Assembly (NCBI GenBank): GCA_021770845.1
Contig: JAETQF010000001.1
Location: forward strand, 124,001 to 188,000
Direction of reading: 5' to 3'
Length of the DNA: 64,000 nucleotides
Source: Oscillospiraceae bacterium
GTDB lineage: Bacteria; Bacillota; Clostridia; Oscillospirales; Oscillospiraceae
In this document: piece after piece, positions 37,496-46,343 of the stretch
Layout: each line of letters opens with the position of its first letter
Numbering within the stretch: the first letter of the stretch is position 1
Notes under the pieces: generated by a model
What the model was told of the DNA's origin: nothing
What the model saw: only the letters and a program-made list of their open reading frames with translations
Database searches by the model: none
Program-made: the position numbers and the translations under genes

Positions 37496-38779
37496 TCACT
37501 TCCGCAGGGCGATCTCGTGGCGCTTGGGCCCGGTGGACACGATGGTGATGGGCGCCCCGATCCGCTCCTCCAGGAACTCCACATAGCCCCGGGCGTTGGC
37601 GGGCAGGGCCTCGTAATCCGTAGTCCCCCGGATGTCCGCCTTCCAGCCGGGCAGGGTCTCAAACACGGGCTTGGCCCGCAAAAGCCGCGGGGTGGTGGGG
37701 AATACGTCCGTCACCTGGCCGTCGATCTCGTAGCCCACGCACACCTTGATCTCGTCCAGATAGCCCAGCACGTCCAGGCAGGTCAGGGCCACCTGGGTGG
37801 CGCCCTGCACCATGCAGCCGTACTTTGTGGCTACCGCGTCGAACCAGCCCACCCGGCGGGGCCGCCCCGTGGTGGCGCCGAACTCGCCCCTGTCGCCTCC
37901 ACGGCGGCGCAGCTCGTCCCCCTCGGGGCCGGTGAGCTCGCTGACAAAGGGCTCGGTGCTGGAGCCCACGCTGGAGGAATAGGCCTTGGTAACACAGATC
38001 ACGTCCTCAATGGCGGTGGGGGGCACCGGAGCCCCCACGCAGCCGTAGCCCGCCAGGGTGTGGGAGGAGGTGGTCATGGGGACAATGCCCAGATCCGGAT
38101 CCTTCATGGAGCCCAGCTGCCCCTCCAGCAGCACGGTCTTGCCCTCCTTCAGCGCCTGATGGAGGAAGCCTGCCGCGTCGCCCACATAGGGCCGGAGCAG
38201 CTCCCGGTAGCCCAGAAGCTGGTCGTACAGCGCCTTTACGTCCAGGGCGGGCTTGTGGTACAGGTGCTCAAACAGGACGTTTTTCAGCTCCACCGCCCGG
38301 CTCAGCCGATCCCACAGCCGCTCCTCGTCAAAGAGGTCGCACACCTGAATGCCTGTTTTGGCGTATTTATCCGAATAAAACGGGGCAATTCCGCTCTTGG
38401 TGGAGCCGAACGCCCTGCCCCCCAGCCGTTCCTCCTCATACCCGTCCTGAAGGACATGGTAGGGCATGAGCAGCTGGGCCCGTTCGGACAGAATCAGCTT
38501 GGGGGCGGGCACGCCCTGATCCGTGATCTCCCGCAGCTCCGATGCCAGCTTGGCGGCGTCCAGCGCCACTCCATTGCCGATGACGTTGGTGATATGGGGG
38601 TAAAAGATGCCGGAGGGCAGAATGTGCAGCGCAAAACGCCCATAATCGTTGATGATGGTGTGGCCCGCGTTGGCTCCTCCCTGAAAGCGCACCACCACGT
38701 CGGACGTCTCGGCCAGCAGATCGGTGATCTTGCCCTTGCCCTCGTCGCCCCAGTTTGCCCCTACAATCGCTTTTACCAT
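37496..38779 (-). CDS. purA: Adenylosuccinate synthetase
   Basis: 427 residues from ATG 38779 after GGAGGGATCAAGT. The GTP loop is GANWGDEGKGK, with the catalytic His in NAGHTIIND. IMP and Asp sites such as GSTKSGIAPFYSDK, TGRPRRVGWFD and ATTGRPRR are present. It makes adenylosuccinate from IMP, the first step to AMP. It lies far from the main pur operon (14 kb away). No terminator is obvious before the next gene. Confidence 0.96.
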   Translation of the reverse strand: MVKAIVGANWGDEGKGKITDLLAETSDVVVRFQGGANAGHTIINDYGRFALHILPSGIFYPHITNVIGNGVALDAAKLASELREITDQGVPAPKLILSERAQLLMPYHVLQDGYEEERLGGRAFGSTKSGIAPFYSDKYAKTGIQVCDLFDEERLWDRLSRAVELKNVLFEHLYHKPALDVKALYDQLLGYRELLRPYVGDAAGFLHQALKEGKTVLLEGQLGSMKDPDLGIVPMTTSSHTLAGYGCVGAPVPPTAIEDVICVTKAYSSSVGSSTEPFVSELTGPEGDELRRRGGDRGEFGATTGRPRRVGWFDAVATKYGCMVQGATQVALTCLDVLGYLDEIKVCVGYEIDGQVTDVFPTTPRLLRAKPVFETLPGWKADIRGTTDYEALPANARGYVEFLEERIGAPITIVSTGPKRHEIALRK

Positions 38780-38967
38780 ACTTGATCCCTCCGCGCCGGG
38801 ATTCGCAGCGGCAGCGCCGTCTGCCTTTTCCGGCGCATTGCGGGCCGAACACCGGCCCAACAGATTTATTATAATGTAGTTCCCCCCGGTTCGCAACCCC
38901 TTTTCACCCGGATTGTCAAATATTCGGGCAAAATTCCGCCCCATGGTGTCAATATAACGCTTCTGAC

Positions 38968-38996
38968 AAAAAGGGCCGGGCCCTTCGGCCCGGCCC
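38968..38996 (-). terminator. Terminator after aspartate kinase
   Basis: A GC-rich stem at 38973-38996 followed on the minus strand by TTTTT, 10 bp after the stop codon. Confidence 0.85.
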
Positions 38997-39006
38997 CCCG
39001 GCGCGT

Positions 39007-40233
39007 TTACTGCGCGCCGTTGAACTCGTCGTAAAACCGGTCGTGGATCACCTGCACCGCCCGATCCGCGTCGCTGATGTGCACCAGCACCGACACCTTG
39101 ATCTCGCTGGTGGAGATCATGTTGATGTTGATCCCCGCGTTGAACAGGGCCTCGAACATGGCGGCGGCCACGCCGGGGTTGTTGATCATCCCCGCCCCCA
39201 CGATGGACACCTTGGCGATGTTGTCGGACACGTCGATGTGGTCGAAGCGGATGCTGGCCCGGTTGTCCTCCAGCAGCTGGCGGGCCTGCTCCATGTCGGC
39301 CTTGGCCACGGTGAAGCTGATGTCTTTGGTGTCGCTGCGGCCGATGGACTGGAGGATGATGTCCACGTTCACGTTGTTCTTGGCCAGCAGGGAGAAGATC
39401 TTGAAGGCGATGCCCGGGGTATCCTCCAGGCCCACCAGGGCCAGACGGGCCACGTTCTTGTCCTTGGCCACGCCGCTGATGTGGGATTTTTCCATGGTCG
39501 TGACGACCTCCTTCACTTTTGTACCCGGCTTGTTCTGGAAGCTGGACAGCACCTCCAGGTTCACGCCGTACCGCTTGGCCATTTCCACCGAGCGGTTGTG
39601 GAGCACCTGGGCGCCCAGCGTCGCCAGCTCCAGCATCTCGTCATAGGTGATCTCGTCCAGCTTGTGGGCGTTGGGCACCAGGCGGGGGTCGGCGGTGTAC
39701 ACGCCGTCCACGTCGGTGTAGATCTGGCACAGGTCGGCGTTCAGCGCCGCGGCGATGGCCACCGCCGAGGTGTCCGATCCGCCCCGGCCCAGGGTGGTGA
39801 TGTCGTCGTATTTGTTCAGGCCCTGGAAGCCGGTGACGATGACGATCCGCCGCTTGTCCAGCTCCGCCCGGATGCGCTCCCCCTGCACCCGCTTGATGCG
39901 GGCGTTGCCATAGCCGGAGTTGGTGCGGAAGCCCGCCTGCCACCCCGTCAGGGACACCACCGGGAAGCCCATGCCCTCGATGGCCATGGCGCACAGGGCG
40001 CAGGAGATCTGCTCCCCGGTGGACAGCAGCATATCCAGCTCCCGCTTGGAGGCGGCGGGGTTGATCTCCGCCGCCTTCTCAATGAGGTCGTCGGTGGTGT
40101 CCCCCTGGGCGGAGAGCACCGCCACCACCCGGTTCCCTTTTTGGTAAGTATCGGTGATGATGCGGGCCACGTTGCGGATTTTGTCTGCGTCCGCCACCGA
40201 TGACCCGCCGAATTTCTGTACGATCAATGCCAT
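39007..40233 (-). CDS. Aspartate kinase
   Basis: 408 residues from ATG 40233 ([13 protein letters not shown]); an ATG at 40245 is possible. The kinase domain has [27 protein letters not shown] and the [11 protein letters not shown] loop. Two ACT domains follow (from about residue 265). It phosphorylates aspartate for Lys/Thr/Met synthesis. The ACT domains imply feedback by Lys or Thr. The order ACT protein - hom - ask on one strand is a threonine-branch cluster. Confidence 0.95.
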   Translation of the reverse strand: MALIVQKFGGSSVADADKIRNVARIITDTYQKGNRVVAVLSAQGDTTDDLIEKAAEINPAASKRELDMLLSTGEQISCALCAMAIEGMGFPVVSLTGWQAGFRTNSGYGNARIKRVQGERIRAELDKRRIVIVTGFQGLNKYDDITTLGRGGSDTSAVAIAAALNADLCQIYTDVDGVYTADPRLVPNAHKLDEITYDEMLELATLGAQVLHNRSVEMAKRYGVNLEVLSSFQNKPGTKVKEVVTTMEKSHISGVAKDKNVARLALVGLEDTPGIAFKIFSLLAKNNVNVDIILQSIGRSDTKDISFTVAKADMEQARQLLEDNRASIRFDHIDVSDNIAKVSIVGAGMINNPGVAAAMFEALFNAGININMISTSEIKVSVLVHISDADRAVQVIHDRFYDEFNGAQ

Positions 40234-40365
40234 AGTTCCATTCATCCTCTCATGGAGATTTCCATGCCGTTCTACGTGGCCGGGCCCCATGCCCGGCATC
40301 CCATTTTATGCGGCGGCTGCGCGACGCGGTTCTATCGCCGTATGCAAAATTACCGACAATCATTT

Positions 40366-40430
40366 GTAGGGGCCGATGTCCTCATCGGCCCGTTGCTGGT
40401 GAACGGCCCGATGAGGACATCAGGCCCTAC
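40366..40430. repeat. 65-bp inverted repeat with GTAGGG ends
   Basis: Two arms of about 29 bp flank a 7-nt centre in the gap between hom and ask; the ends are GTAGGGG and GGCCCTAC. The structure resembles short dispersed hairpin elements of this family of organisms. A shorter relative is at 53435-53462. Confidence 0.75.
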
Positions 40431-40450
40431 AGAGCCTCCGCGCTTCTTAT

Positions 40451-41665
40451 TTAGTCCAGCACCCGGATCACCGAACGGCACTCCAGCCCCGCCAGCGCCT
40501 GTTCCAGCTCCCCCTGGGTGAGGGGCGATCCGGTGAGGCAGGCGGACTCGTCCCCGCCGCCCTCCCGGCGGGCCAGCAGCTTGCACCCCGGCAGGGCGGA
40601 GCGCAGGGCGTCCACCGGGGCCTTGGCCCGGACATACCAGCGGCTGGCCAGCGCATCCGTGCCGCAGGCGGCGTCCTCTCCCCCGGGCTCCCAGGACAGG
40701 GCCTTGCGGTGGCCCATGTTCCGGGCCACGTCGATGACGTCCGCCACCACGGCGGAGGCGGTGGGCAGCTTGCCCGCCCCCCGGCCGTAGAACATCACGT
40801 CGCCGATGGCGTCCCCTCGGACGGAGATGGCGTTGAACACGTCCTCCACCCCGGCCAGCGGGTTGGCCTGATCCACCAGATGGGGGGCCACATAGGCACA
40901 TACTTTCCCGTCCTCTTGCCGGATGGCCCGGCCCAGCAGCTTGATCTTCTTGCCGGCGCTCTCCGCGTAGTCCACGTCCGCCAGCGTCACCCCGGCAATG
41001 CCCTGGGTGGGCACCTGCTCCGGGTAGATGTGCCGCCCGAAGGCGATGGCCGCCAGAATGCAGATCTTCCGGCAGGCGTCGTGGCCGTCCACGTCGGCGG
41101 AGGGATCCCGCTCCGCGTAGCCCTTCTCCTGGGCCTCCGCCAGGGCGGCGTCAAAGGTCAGCCCCGCCCGGATCATCCGGGTGAGGATATAGTTGGTGGT
41201 GCCGTTCAAAATGCCGTAGATCTCCAGGATCTCGTTGGCGGCCAGACACTGGCTCAGGGGCCGGATGATGGGGATGCCGCCCCCCACGCTGGCCTCAAAG
41301 AGGTAGCACACGCCCTTTTCCCGGGCCAGCTGGTTCAGCTCATAGCCATGGGTGGCCACCAGCTCCTTGTTGGAGGTCACCACGCTCTTGCCCGCCACCA
41401 GCGCCCGCCGGGTGAAGTCCAGGGCCACCCCGGCCCCGCCGATGGTCTCCACCACGATGTCCACCTCGGGGTCGTTTTCGATCACCGCGAAGTCCTTCAC
41501 AAACCGCTCCGCAAAGGGGCTGTCCGGGAAGTCCCGCACGTCCAGGATATACTTCAGCCGGATCAGGCCGTCCGCCTTGCGCTCAATGCTGCTCTCGTGC
41601 CCGGTGAGCACCTCCGCCACACCGGAGCCCACAGTGCCAAAGCCCAAAATTGCCACATTTACCAT
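40451..41665 (-). CDS. hom: Homoserine dehydrogenase
   Basis: 404 residues. N-terminal NADPH-binding GFGTVGSGVAEVL, the catalytic domain with FEASVGGGIPIIRPL and ERDPSADVDGHDACRK, and a C-terminal ACT domain (about 325-404). It makes homoserine from aspartate semialdehyde. The start has AAGGATG upstream. It lies between the ACT regulatory protein and aspartate kinase. Confidence 0.95.
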   Translation of the reverse strand: MVNVAILGFGTVGSGVAEVLTGHESSIERKADGLIRLKYILDVRDFPDSPFAERFVKDFAVIENDPEVDIVVETIGGAGVALDFTRRALVAGKSVVTSNKELVATHGYELNQLAREKGVCYLFEASVGGGIPIIRPLSQCLAANEILEIYGILNGTTNYILTRMIRAGLTFDAALAEAQEKGYAERDPSADVDGHDACRKICILAAIAFGRHIYPEQVPTQGIAGVTLADVDYAESAGKKIKLLGRAIRQEDGKVCAYVAPHLVDQANPLAGVEDVFNAISVRGDAIGDVMFYGRGAGKLPTASAVVADVIDVARNMGHRKALSWEPGGEDAACGTDALASRWYVRAKAPVDALRSALPGCKLLARREGGGDESACLTGSPLTQGELEQALAGLECRSVIRVLD

Positions 41666-41766
41666 ACTATTTTCTCATCCTTTTAATAGGTTCTTGCAGG
41701 ACAAAACGTCCCGATCTCCCCATCATCCGTTGCCGTCGAAACACTTTTCCGCATTCCGCCCAGTTC

Positions 41767-41820
41767 CGTCAGCGAGCTTCAAGCTCTTTTTGGTACCTTT
41801 TTCTCTCGAGAAAAAGGTAC
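41767..41820. repeat. TTCAAG/CTTTTTCT dispersed repeat, copy 1 (terminator-like)
   Basis: Contains a 13-bp stem (GTACCTTTTTCTC with GAGAAAAAGGTAC) preceded by AGCTTCAAGCTCTTTTTG. It abuts the stop codon of the ACT-domain gene. Copies occur at 59261-59320 (reverse) and 63275-63327. Confidence 0.75.
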
Positions 41821-42266
41821 TATCCCGCCGGGATCTCGCAGCGGATCACCTCGGGCCGCGCCCGCAGCTCCGCCAGCAGCTCCTCCAAGCCTCCGGACAG
41901 CCCGCTGGTCTCCAGCCCCACCGTCACCGCCGCCGCCCCGCCGCCGGGGATGGCCTGGTTGATGGTCAGCACATTGCCGCCCCGATCCGCCAGCAGGTTC
42001 AGCACGCCGGACAACGCCCCCGGCTGGTTGCGCAGGAGGATCTGGATGGTGACAATCCGCCCGTGGAGCATATCCTGAAAGGGCCGGATGGCATCCTTGT
42101 ATTTGTAAAACGCGCTGCGGCTGATGCCGGTGCGGCGGGTGGCGGCGTTCACCGTCCGCTCCTCCCCCGTCTCCAGCAGCCGCTTGGTCTCCGCCACCTT
42201 CAAATAGATCTCCGGCAGCACGGCGGCCTCCACCACAAAATATTTGGGCCCGCGATCCTGCTCCAT
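41820..42266 (-). CDS. ACT domain-containing protein, PheB/UPF0735 family
   Basis: 148 residues. The N-terminal part has an HTH-like pattern (TVNAATRRTGISRSAFYKYKDA). The C-terminal ACT domain spans residues 70-148 (TIQILLRNQPGALSGVLNLLADRGGNVLTI). The family is usually next to hom, and is thought to sense an amino acid; its target is unknown. The gene ends inside a dispersed repeat. Confidence 0.9.
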   Translation of the reverse strand: MEQDRGPKYFVVEAAVLPEIYLKVAETKRLLETGEERTVNAATRRTGISRSAFYKYKDAIRPFQDMLHGRIVTIQILLRNQPGALSGVLNLLADRGGNVLTINQAIPGGGAAAVTVGLETSGLSGGLEELLAELRARPEVIRCEIPAG

Positions 42267-42412
42267 TCCGTCCGCTCCTCTCCCCTTCTGTCTTTGTACC
42301 GTGGTCTATTGTACCACACACGTGGACGGGGCGCAATTCCGATTCTCCCCGCAAATTTGCCAAACCTTCTCCTCCCCCGCCGCCATTCTTCGGCACAATT
42401 TATAGTCACCGC

Positions 42413-42445
42413 ACTTCAAAAGAAGTAAATCACTTCTTTTGAAGT
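42413..42445. repeat. Double palindrome with ACTTC/GAAGT half sites
   Basis: ACTTCAAAAGAAGT and ACTTCTTTTGAAGT separated by AAATC. Each arm is itself a near palindrome, so four ACTTC half sites are present. It might be an operator or a hairpin. The neighbouring gap has no gene. Confidence 0.6.
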
Positions 42446-42474
42446 CTGCGGCGCAAATGCGCCCTGAACGCGAA

Positions 42475-42506
42475 GCGCCGCCCGCCAGATGCCCGGCGGG
42501 CGGCGC
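42475..42506 (-). terminator. GC-rich hairpin after the PBP gene
   Basis: GCGCCGCCCGCC pairs with GGCGGGCGGCGC about 20 bp after the PBP stop codon. No T tract follows, so it could be a weak terminator. Confidence 0.45.
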
Positions 42507-42526
42507 GCTTGTCATGATACAGCCTG

Positions 42527-45343
42527 CTACGAATCCCCCGCCGGAACATAGGGATCAATCGGAGGGGTCTCGGGAGGCGGCGGCTCCAGGGTGGGCTCCT
42601 CCGGCGGGGGGGTGGGCTCCAAAGTGGCCGGCGGAAGGGTGGGATCCACATAGGGCTCGGTGGGTACCGGCGGGTCGGAGGTGCCCGGCTCCGGCGACGC
42701 GCTGGGATCCACCGGAGGCTCGCTCTCCAGCCCCTCCTCGGTGTGGACATCACAGGGGCCGGCCCCCTCCGCCCACTTCTCATAGGTGCTCAGCAGGGTG
42801 CTGGTGTCCCCCACGGACACCGAGGGCACCTCCACCTCCCGCTGGAAGTTCACGTAGGCCACGGTCTTGACGCTCTCCTCCGGGCAGAAGGGCCCCGCCA
42901 GGTGGTAATACCCGCTGGGGGTGCCGTCCTCCTTCAGGATGGGGCTGTCCACGCACACCTGGAAGGTCACGTGGCAGTCACAGCGCTCGGCAGGCACATC
43001 CTCCCGCAGCAGGCGGAAGGACTGCACCCGGTTGCCCCGGGGGTCGCTGGCGCAGTTGTCCCCCGCCAGCTTGCCGCAGTCCTTGCAGATCTGGCAGGTC
43101 ACCAGATCCCCGGGCACGGGGAAGGGCGAGTTCTCCTTCCCCTCGTGCACCAGCGCCATCACCTTCTGCCACAGGGACACCGAGGGGTTGACGTAGTTGC
43201 TGTTGATCTGCTCGTTGTAGGGATAGCCCGTCCACACCGCCGCGGTATAGTAGGAGGTGTAGCCGCAGAACCAATAGTTAAACACATCGTTGGTGGTGCC
43301 CGTCTTGCCCGCCACAGTCTGCCCGGAGATCCGGGCCCTGCCGGCGGTGCCCATGGGGGAGGTCACCGCGTTGGACAGGTTGGCGTTGATATAGTAGGCG
43401 GTTCGCTCGCTGATGATCAGCTCCGGAGTGGCGCGGCGATCCACAATGGTCTTGCCCGAGGCGTCCTTGATCTCCAGCACGGTGGTGGCGGGGGTAAAGG
43501 CGCCGTTCCGGGGGAAGGCGGCGAAGGCCGCCGCCATCTCGAAGGTGGTCACCCCCCGGGTCAGGCCGCCCATGGCCAGGGGGCTGCGGTCAATGTCGGA
43601 GTGAACCTCCCCCCGGCTGTCCACAAAGTTGGTTGTCAGGGTGGTGATGCCGTACTTCTGCTCCAGGAAGTCGAAGGACGCCTGGGGGGTCACCATTTCC
43701 AGCACCCGCACGGCCACGGTGTTCAGCGACTCCGTCAGGCCGTCCCAGATGGTGGTCAGCCCGTCGTACACCGGAACGACATTATAGGGCCACGGCCTGC
43801 CGTTGAGCAGGTGGGGGCTGTCGTCCACCACGGTGGCGGGGGTGATGAGCCCCATCTCGATGGCCGGGGAGTACACCGACAGAGGCTTGATGGACGACCC
43901 GGGCTGCCGCACCGAATGGACGGCGGGGTTCAGCCCCCGATCCACCTCCTTCTCCATGGTGTTGCCGATGGCCACCACGTAGCCGGTGGAGTTGTCCACC
44001 ACCGTAATGGCGGACATGAGCCGCTGGCCGGTGCGGCGGGACACCTGATCCAGGTTGGAGCGGTCGTTGTAAACCGTGTCTACCGCCGCCTGGATCTCCG
44101 GGTCGTAGGGCACGTAGATGGACAGGCCGCCGCTGAACACCAGGTGGCTGGCCGCCTCCTCATTGATGTGCTGCTCCTCCATCAGCGCCTCCACCGCGTC
44201 GTCGATGACCGCCTCCACATACCAGGAATAGCGGGGGGTTGCCTTGGATTTGGTCTCCGGCTCGTCCGGGTTCTCCGGATCGTCCGCTCCGGCCTGGGCG
44301 TCCCGGGTGAACACCAGGGGATAGGCGATGGCCGCGTCCCGCTCCGCCGTGGTAATATACGCCTTGTTGTCCCGGGCCTCGTCCGGCTTGGCCATCTCCT
44401 TCAGGATCAGCTCCTGCCGGGCCTTGTTGTACTCCCGGTTGGTCCACACCTCGCCATCGTCAAAAGTGTGCCCGCCGCAGGTTTCGCAGGTGCTGGGCTT
44501 CTCGTTCAGGTAGTAGTCCCCGCAGGATTTGCAGGTGTACCGCACCACGTCCACCACGCCATAGGGGGCGTAGAGGGACGGGTTGTTGGTGATCCCCGCC
44601 AGACTGGCGCACTCGGCCAGGTTCAGATCCCACACGTCCTTGCCGAAATAGTACCGGGCCGCCGCCTGCACGCCGTAGCAGTTGTTGCCCATGTAGATCC
44701 GGTTGAAGTAGACGGTGAGGATGTCCTGCTTGGTGTTGTTTTTCTCCAGGTCCAGGGCGGTGAAGATCTCCAGGATCTTCCGGTTGACGGTGACGTCGGC
44801 ATATTCCGTCAGGTTCTTGACCAGCTGCTGGGTGATGGTGGAGCCGCCCTGGATATTGCCGCCGGTGAACATCCGCAGCACGCCGTTGGCGGTGCGCTTC
44901 CAGTCCACGCCGTGGTGCTGGTAGAACCGCTTGTCCTCAATGGCCACAAAGGCGTTGATCAGATCCTCCGGGATGTCCTTATAGTCGATGATCACCCGGT
45001 TCTCCTTGCCCACCAGAGTCTGGAGCTCCCGCCACTGGCCGGTGGTCTTGTCCTCATAGTAGATGACGGAGTTCTCGTTCAGGGTGTAGGCGGACAGGTC
45101 GATATGGGCATTGGGAATCACCGCCGTTTTGACGTAGACGGCGGCGTAGCACAGCAGCAGCGATCCGGTGATGAGGCCGATCAGCAGCAGGGTGCCCAGC
45201 ACCTGGAGCACCCGGATCAGGATGGTCACGCCCACGGGCCGACGGCGCTTGCGGGCCATTTTGCTGATGGGGCGCGTCTCCTCGCCGCGATCCCGGGACG
45301 GCTCCCGGCGCGGCGCGCCCTGCGTTCTGTTTGTCTCCGGCAT
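42527..45343 (-). CDS. Class A penicillin-binding protein with zinc-ribbon-like insert
   Basis: 938 residues from ATG 45343 after GGAGGTATC. One membrane helix (LGTLLLIGLITGSLLLCYAAV). The glycosyltransferase GT51 domain holds EDKRFYQHHGVDW and GGSTITQQLVKNL. The transpeptidase domain has the catalytic PGSSIKPL, ESLN and AGKTGTTND. Between the domains lies CKSCGDYYLNEKPSTCETCGG, a Cys4 zinc-ribbon-like insert, and a second Cys-rich piece (CQICKDCGKLAGDNC) lies after the transpeptidase. A Pro/Glu-rich tail ends the protein. It polymerises and cross-links peptidoglycan outside the membrane. Confidence 0.93.
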   Translation of the reverse strand: MPETNRTQGAPRREPSRDRGEETRPISKMARKRRRPVGVTILIRVLQVLGTLLLIGLITGSLLLCYAAVYVKTAVIPNAHIDLSAYTLNENSVIYYEDKTTGQWRELQTLVGKENRVIIDYKDIPEDLINAFVAIEDKRFYQHHGVDWKRTANGVLRMFTGGNIQGGSTITQQLVKNLTEYADVTVNRKILEIFTALDLEKNNTKQDILTVYFNRIYMGNNCYGVQAAARYYFGKDVWDLNLAECASLAGITNNPSLYAPYGVVDVVRYTCKSCGDYYLNEKPSTCETCGGHTFDDGEVWTNREYNKARQELILKEMAKPDEARDNKAYITTAERDAAIAYPLVFTRDAQAGADDPENPDEPETKSKATPRYSWYVEAVIDDAVEALMEEQHINEEAASHLVFSGGLSIYVPYDPEIQAAVDTVYNDRSNLDQVSRRTGQRLMSAITVVDNSTGYVVAIGNTMEKEVDRGLNPAVHSVRQPGSSIKPLSVYSPAIEMGLITPATVVDDSPHLLNGRPWPYNVVPVYDGLTTIWDGLTESLNTVAVRVLEMVTPQASFDFLEQKYGITTLTTNFVDSRGEVHSDIDRSPLAMGGLTRGVTTFEMAAAFAAFPRNGAFTPATTVLEIKDASGKTIVDRRATPELIISERTAYYINANLSNAVTSPMGTAGRARISGQTVAGKTGTTNDVFNYWFCGYTSYYTAAVWTGYPYNEQINSNYVNPSVSLWQKVMALVHEGKENSPFPVPGDLVTCQICKDCGKLAGDNCASDPRGNRVQSFRLLREDVPAERCDCHVTFQVCVDSPILKEDGTPSGYYHLAGPFCPEESVKTVAYVNFQREVEVPSVSVGDTSTLLSTYEKWAEGAGPCDVHTEEGLESEPPVDPSASPEPGTSDPPVPTEPYVDPTLPPATLEPTPPPEEPTLEPPPPETPPIDPYVPAGDS

Positions 45344-45520
45344 GGTTGAGATACCTCCGATGTAGTCAAGCCGCCCGCGGGCGGTCCGGATTCCTCTCTC
45401 TCCCGCCGCGGCCGGCGGCCCGGCGGATTTGGGTATTATACCACAGTCCATCCAATTTGTCCACCCTGCCTGTAACCGCCCGGTTCGACAGGATTTTCTC
45501 GGGATTTTTTTGGATCCCCC

Positions 45521-45549
45521 TTGCTTTTTTCCGCCGCACCCGTTACAAT
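45521..45549 (+). promoter_or_regulatory. Sigma-A promoter of the DUF1292 gene
   Basis: TTGCTT and TACAAT, 17-bp spacer, 45 bp before the start. Confidence 0.8.
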
Positions 45550-45594
45550 AGGGCACGGAAGCAATCCGCGCCCACCAAAGGAGGACGGCAAACC

Positions 45595-45879
45595 ATGAGC
45601 GAGGAATACGGCCCCGACTTCGTCTCGGTCACCGACGACGAGGGCAATGAATTTGAACTGGAGCATCTGGGCACCCTGGAATACAAGGACGGCGAGTACA
45701 TGGCCTTCGTGCCCGCCGACATGGACGAGGACGACGAGGACTTCGGCCTGATCCTGCTGCGGGTCATCGAGCAGGACGGCGAGCAGCTGCTGGCCGACAT
45801 TGACGACGAACAGGAGCTCAACGAGGTCTACGAGAAATTTATGGAGGAGCTGTTCGCCGACGAGGACGAGGAGGAGTAA
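45595..45879 (+). CDS. DUF1292 acidic protein
   Basis: 94 residues, very acidic (DMDEDDEDFG, ADEDEEE). The family pattern is FELEHLGTLEYKDGEYMAFVP. Such proteins are common in Firmicutes and often adjoin yrrK/yqgF-type genes; the function is unknown. It has its own promoter and AAAGGAGG. It lies divergent from the PBP gene. Confidence 0.88.
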   Translation: MSEEYGPDFVSVTDDEGNEFELEHLGTLEYKDGEYMAFVPADMDEDDEDFGLILLRVIEQDGEQLLADIDDEQELNEVYEKFMEELFADEDEEE

Positions 45880-46105
45880 GGCTTCGTTCGCTGTTCACGA
45901 CGGCTCGAACGCACCGCACCTGCGCCGCGACTGTTCGCGACGGCTCGGACGCATTTTCCCCTGCCGGGTTCTAACTACGTGACCGCCCTTTTAAAACCCA
46001 CATTTTTTAAACGGGACGCCCCCTCGCGCCGTGGCTCGCAGGCCTCCCGGCCCTCTCCGGAGGTGTCTGGACGTTGGAAGCGGTAAAGCGGCGCGGAGGC
46101 GACCC

Positions 46106-46129
46106 ACCTGCATTGCTGTGCAGGTTTTT
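46106..46129 (+). terminator. Terminator hairpin in the long gap
   Basis: ACCTGCA pairs with TGCAGGT and is followed by a T run. Confidence 0.55.
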
Positions 46130-46169
46130 AACGGGGCGGCACGGCCACGGCGGGGGTTTGGCCGCATCA

Positions 46170-46200
46170 GGCGGGAGGGCCTCGGCCCTCCCGCCTTTTT
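46170..46200 (+). terminator. Strong terminator before the PPIase gene
   Basis: GGCGGGAGGGC pairs with GCCCTCCCGCC, loop CTCG, then TTTTT. Confidence 0.85.
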
Positions 46201-46230
46201 TCAGATATTTTTCAGAGATCGATTTTTTTC

Positions 46231-46259
46231 TTGCAACCTCCGTTCCGCCATGTTATAAT
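46231..46259 (+). promoter_or_regulatory. Sigma-A promoter of the PPIase gene
   Basis: TTGCAA and TATAAT, 17-bp spacer, 85 bp before the start. Confidence 0.85.
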
Positions 46260-46343
46260 ACTTGCATTGCGCATATCGCTGATGTGCCTTTGCGCCGTTC
46301 CGCACCCTATCACTAATGATTTACTGAGAGGATTGATCATACC

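Larger units (their letters stand above)
45880..46343. other. Intergenic region, 460 bp, with repeats and two hairpins
   Basis: Contains a 23-bp direct repeat (45891-45913 and 45931-45953, two mismatches), two terminator hairpins (46106-46129 and 46170-46200) and the promoter of the next gene. No convincing ORF with a ribosome site is seen; a small RNA is conceivable between the hairpins. Confidence 0.5.
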
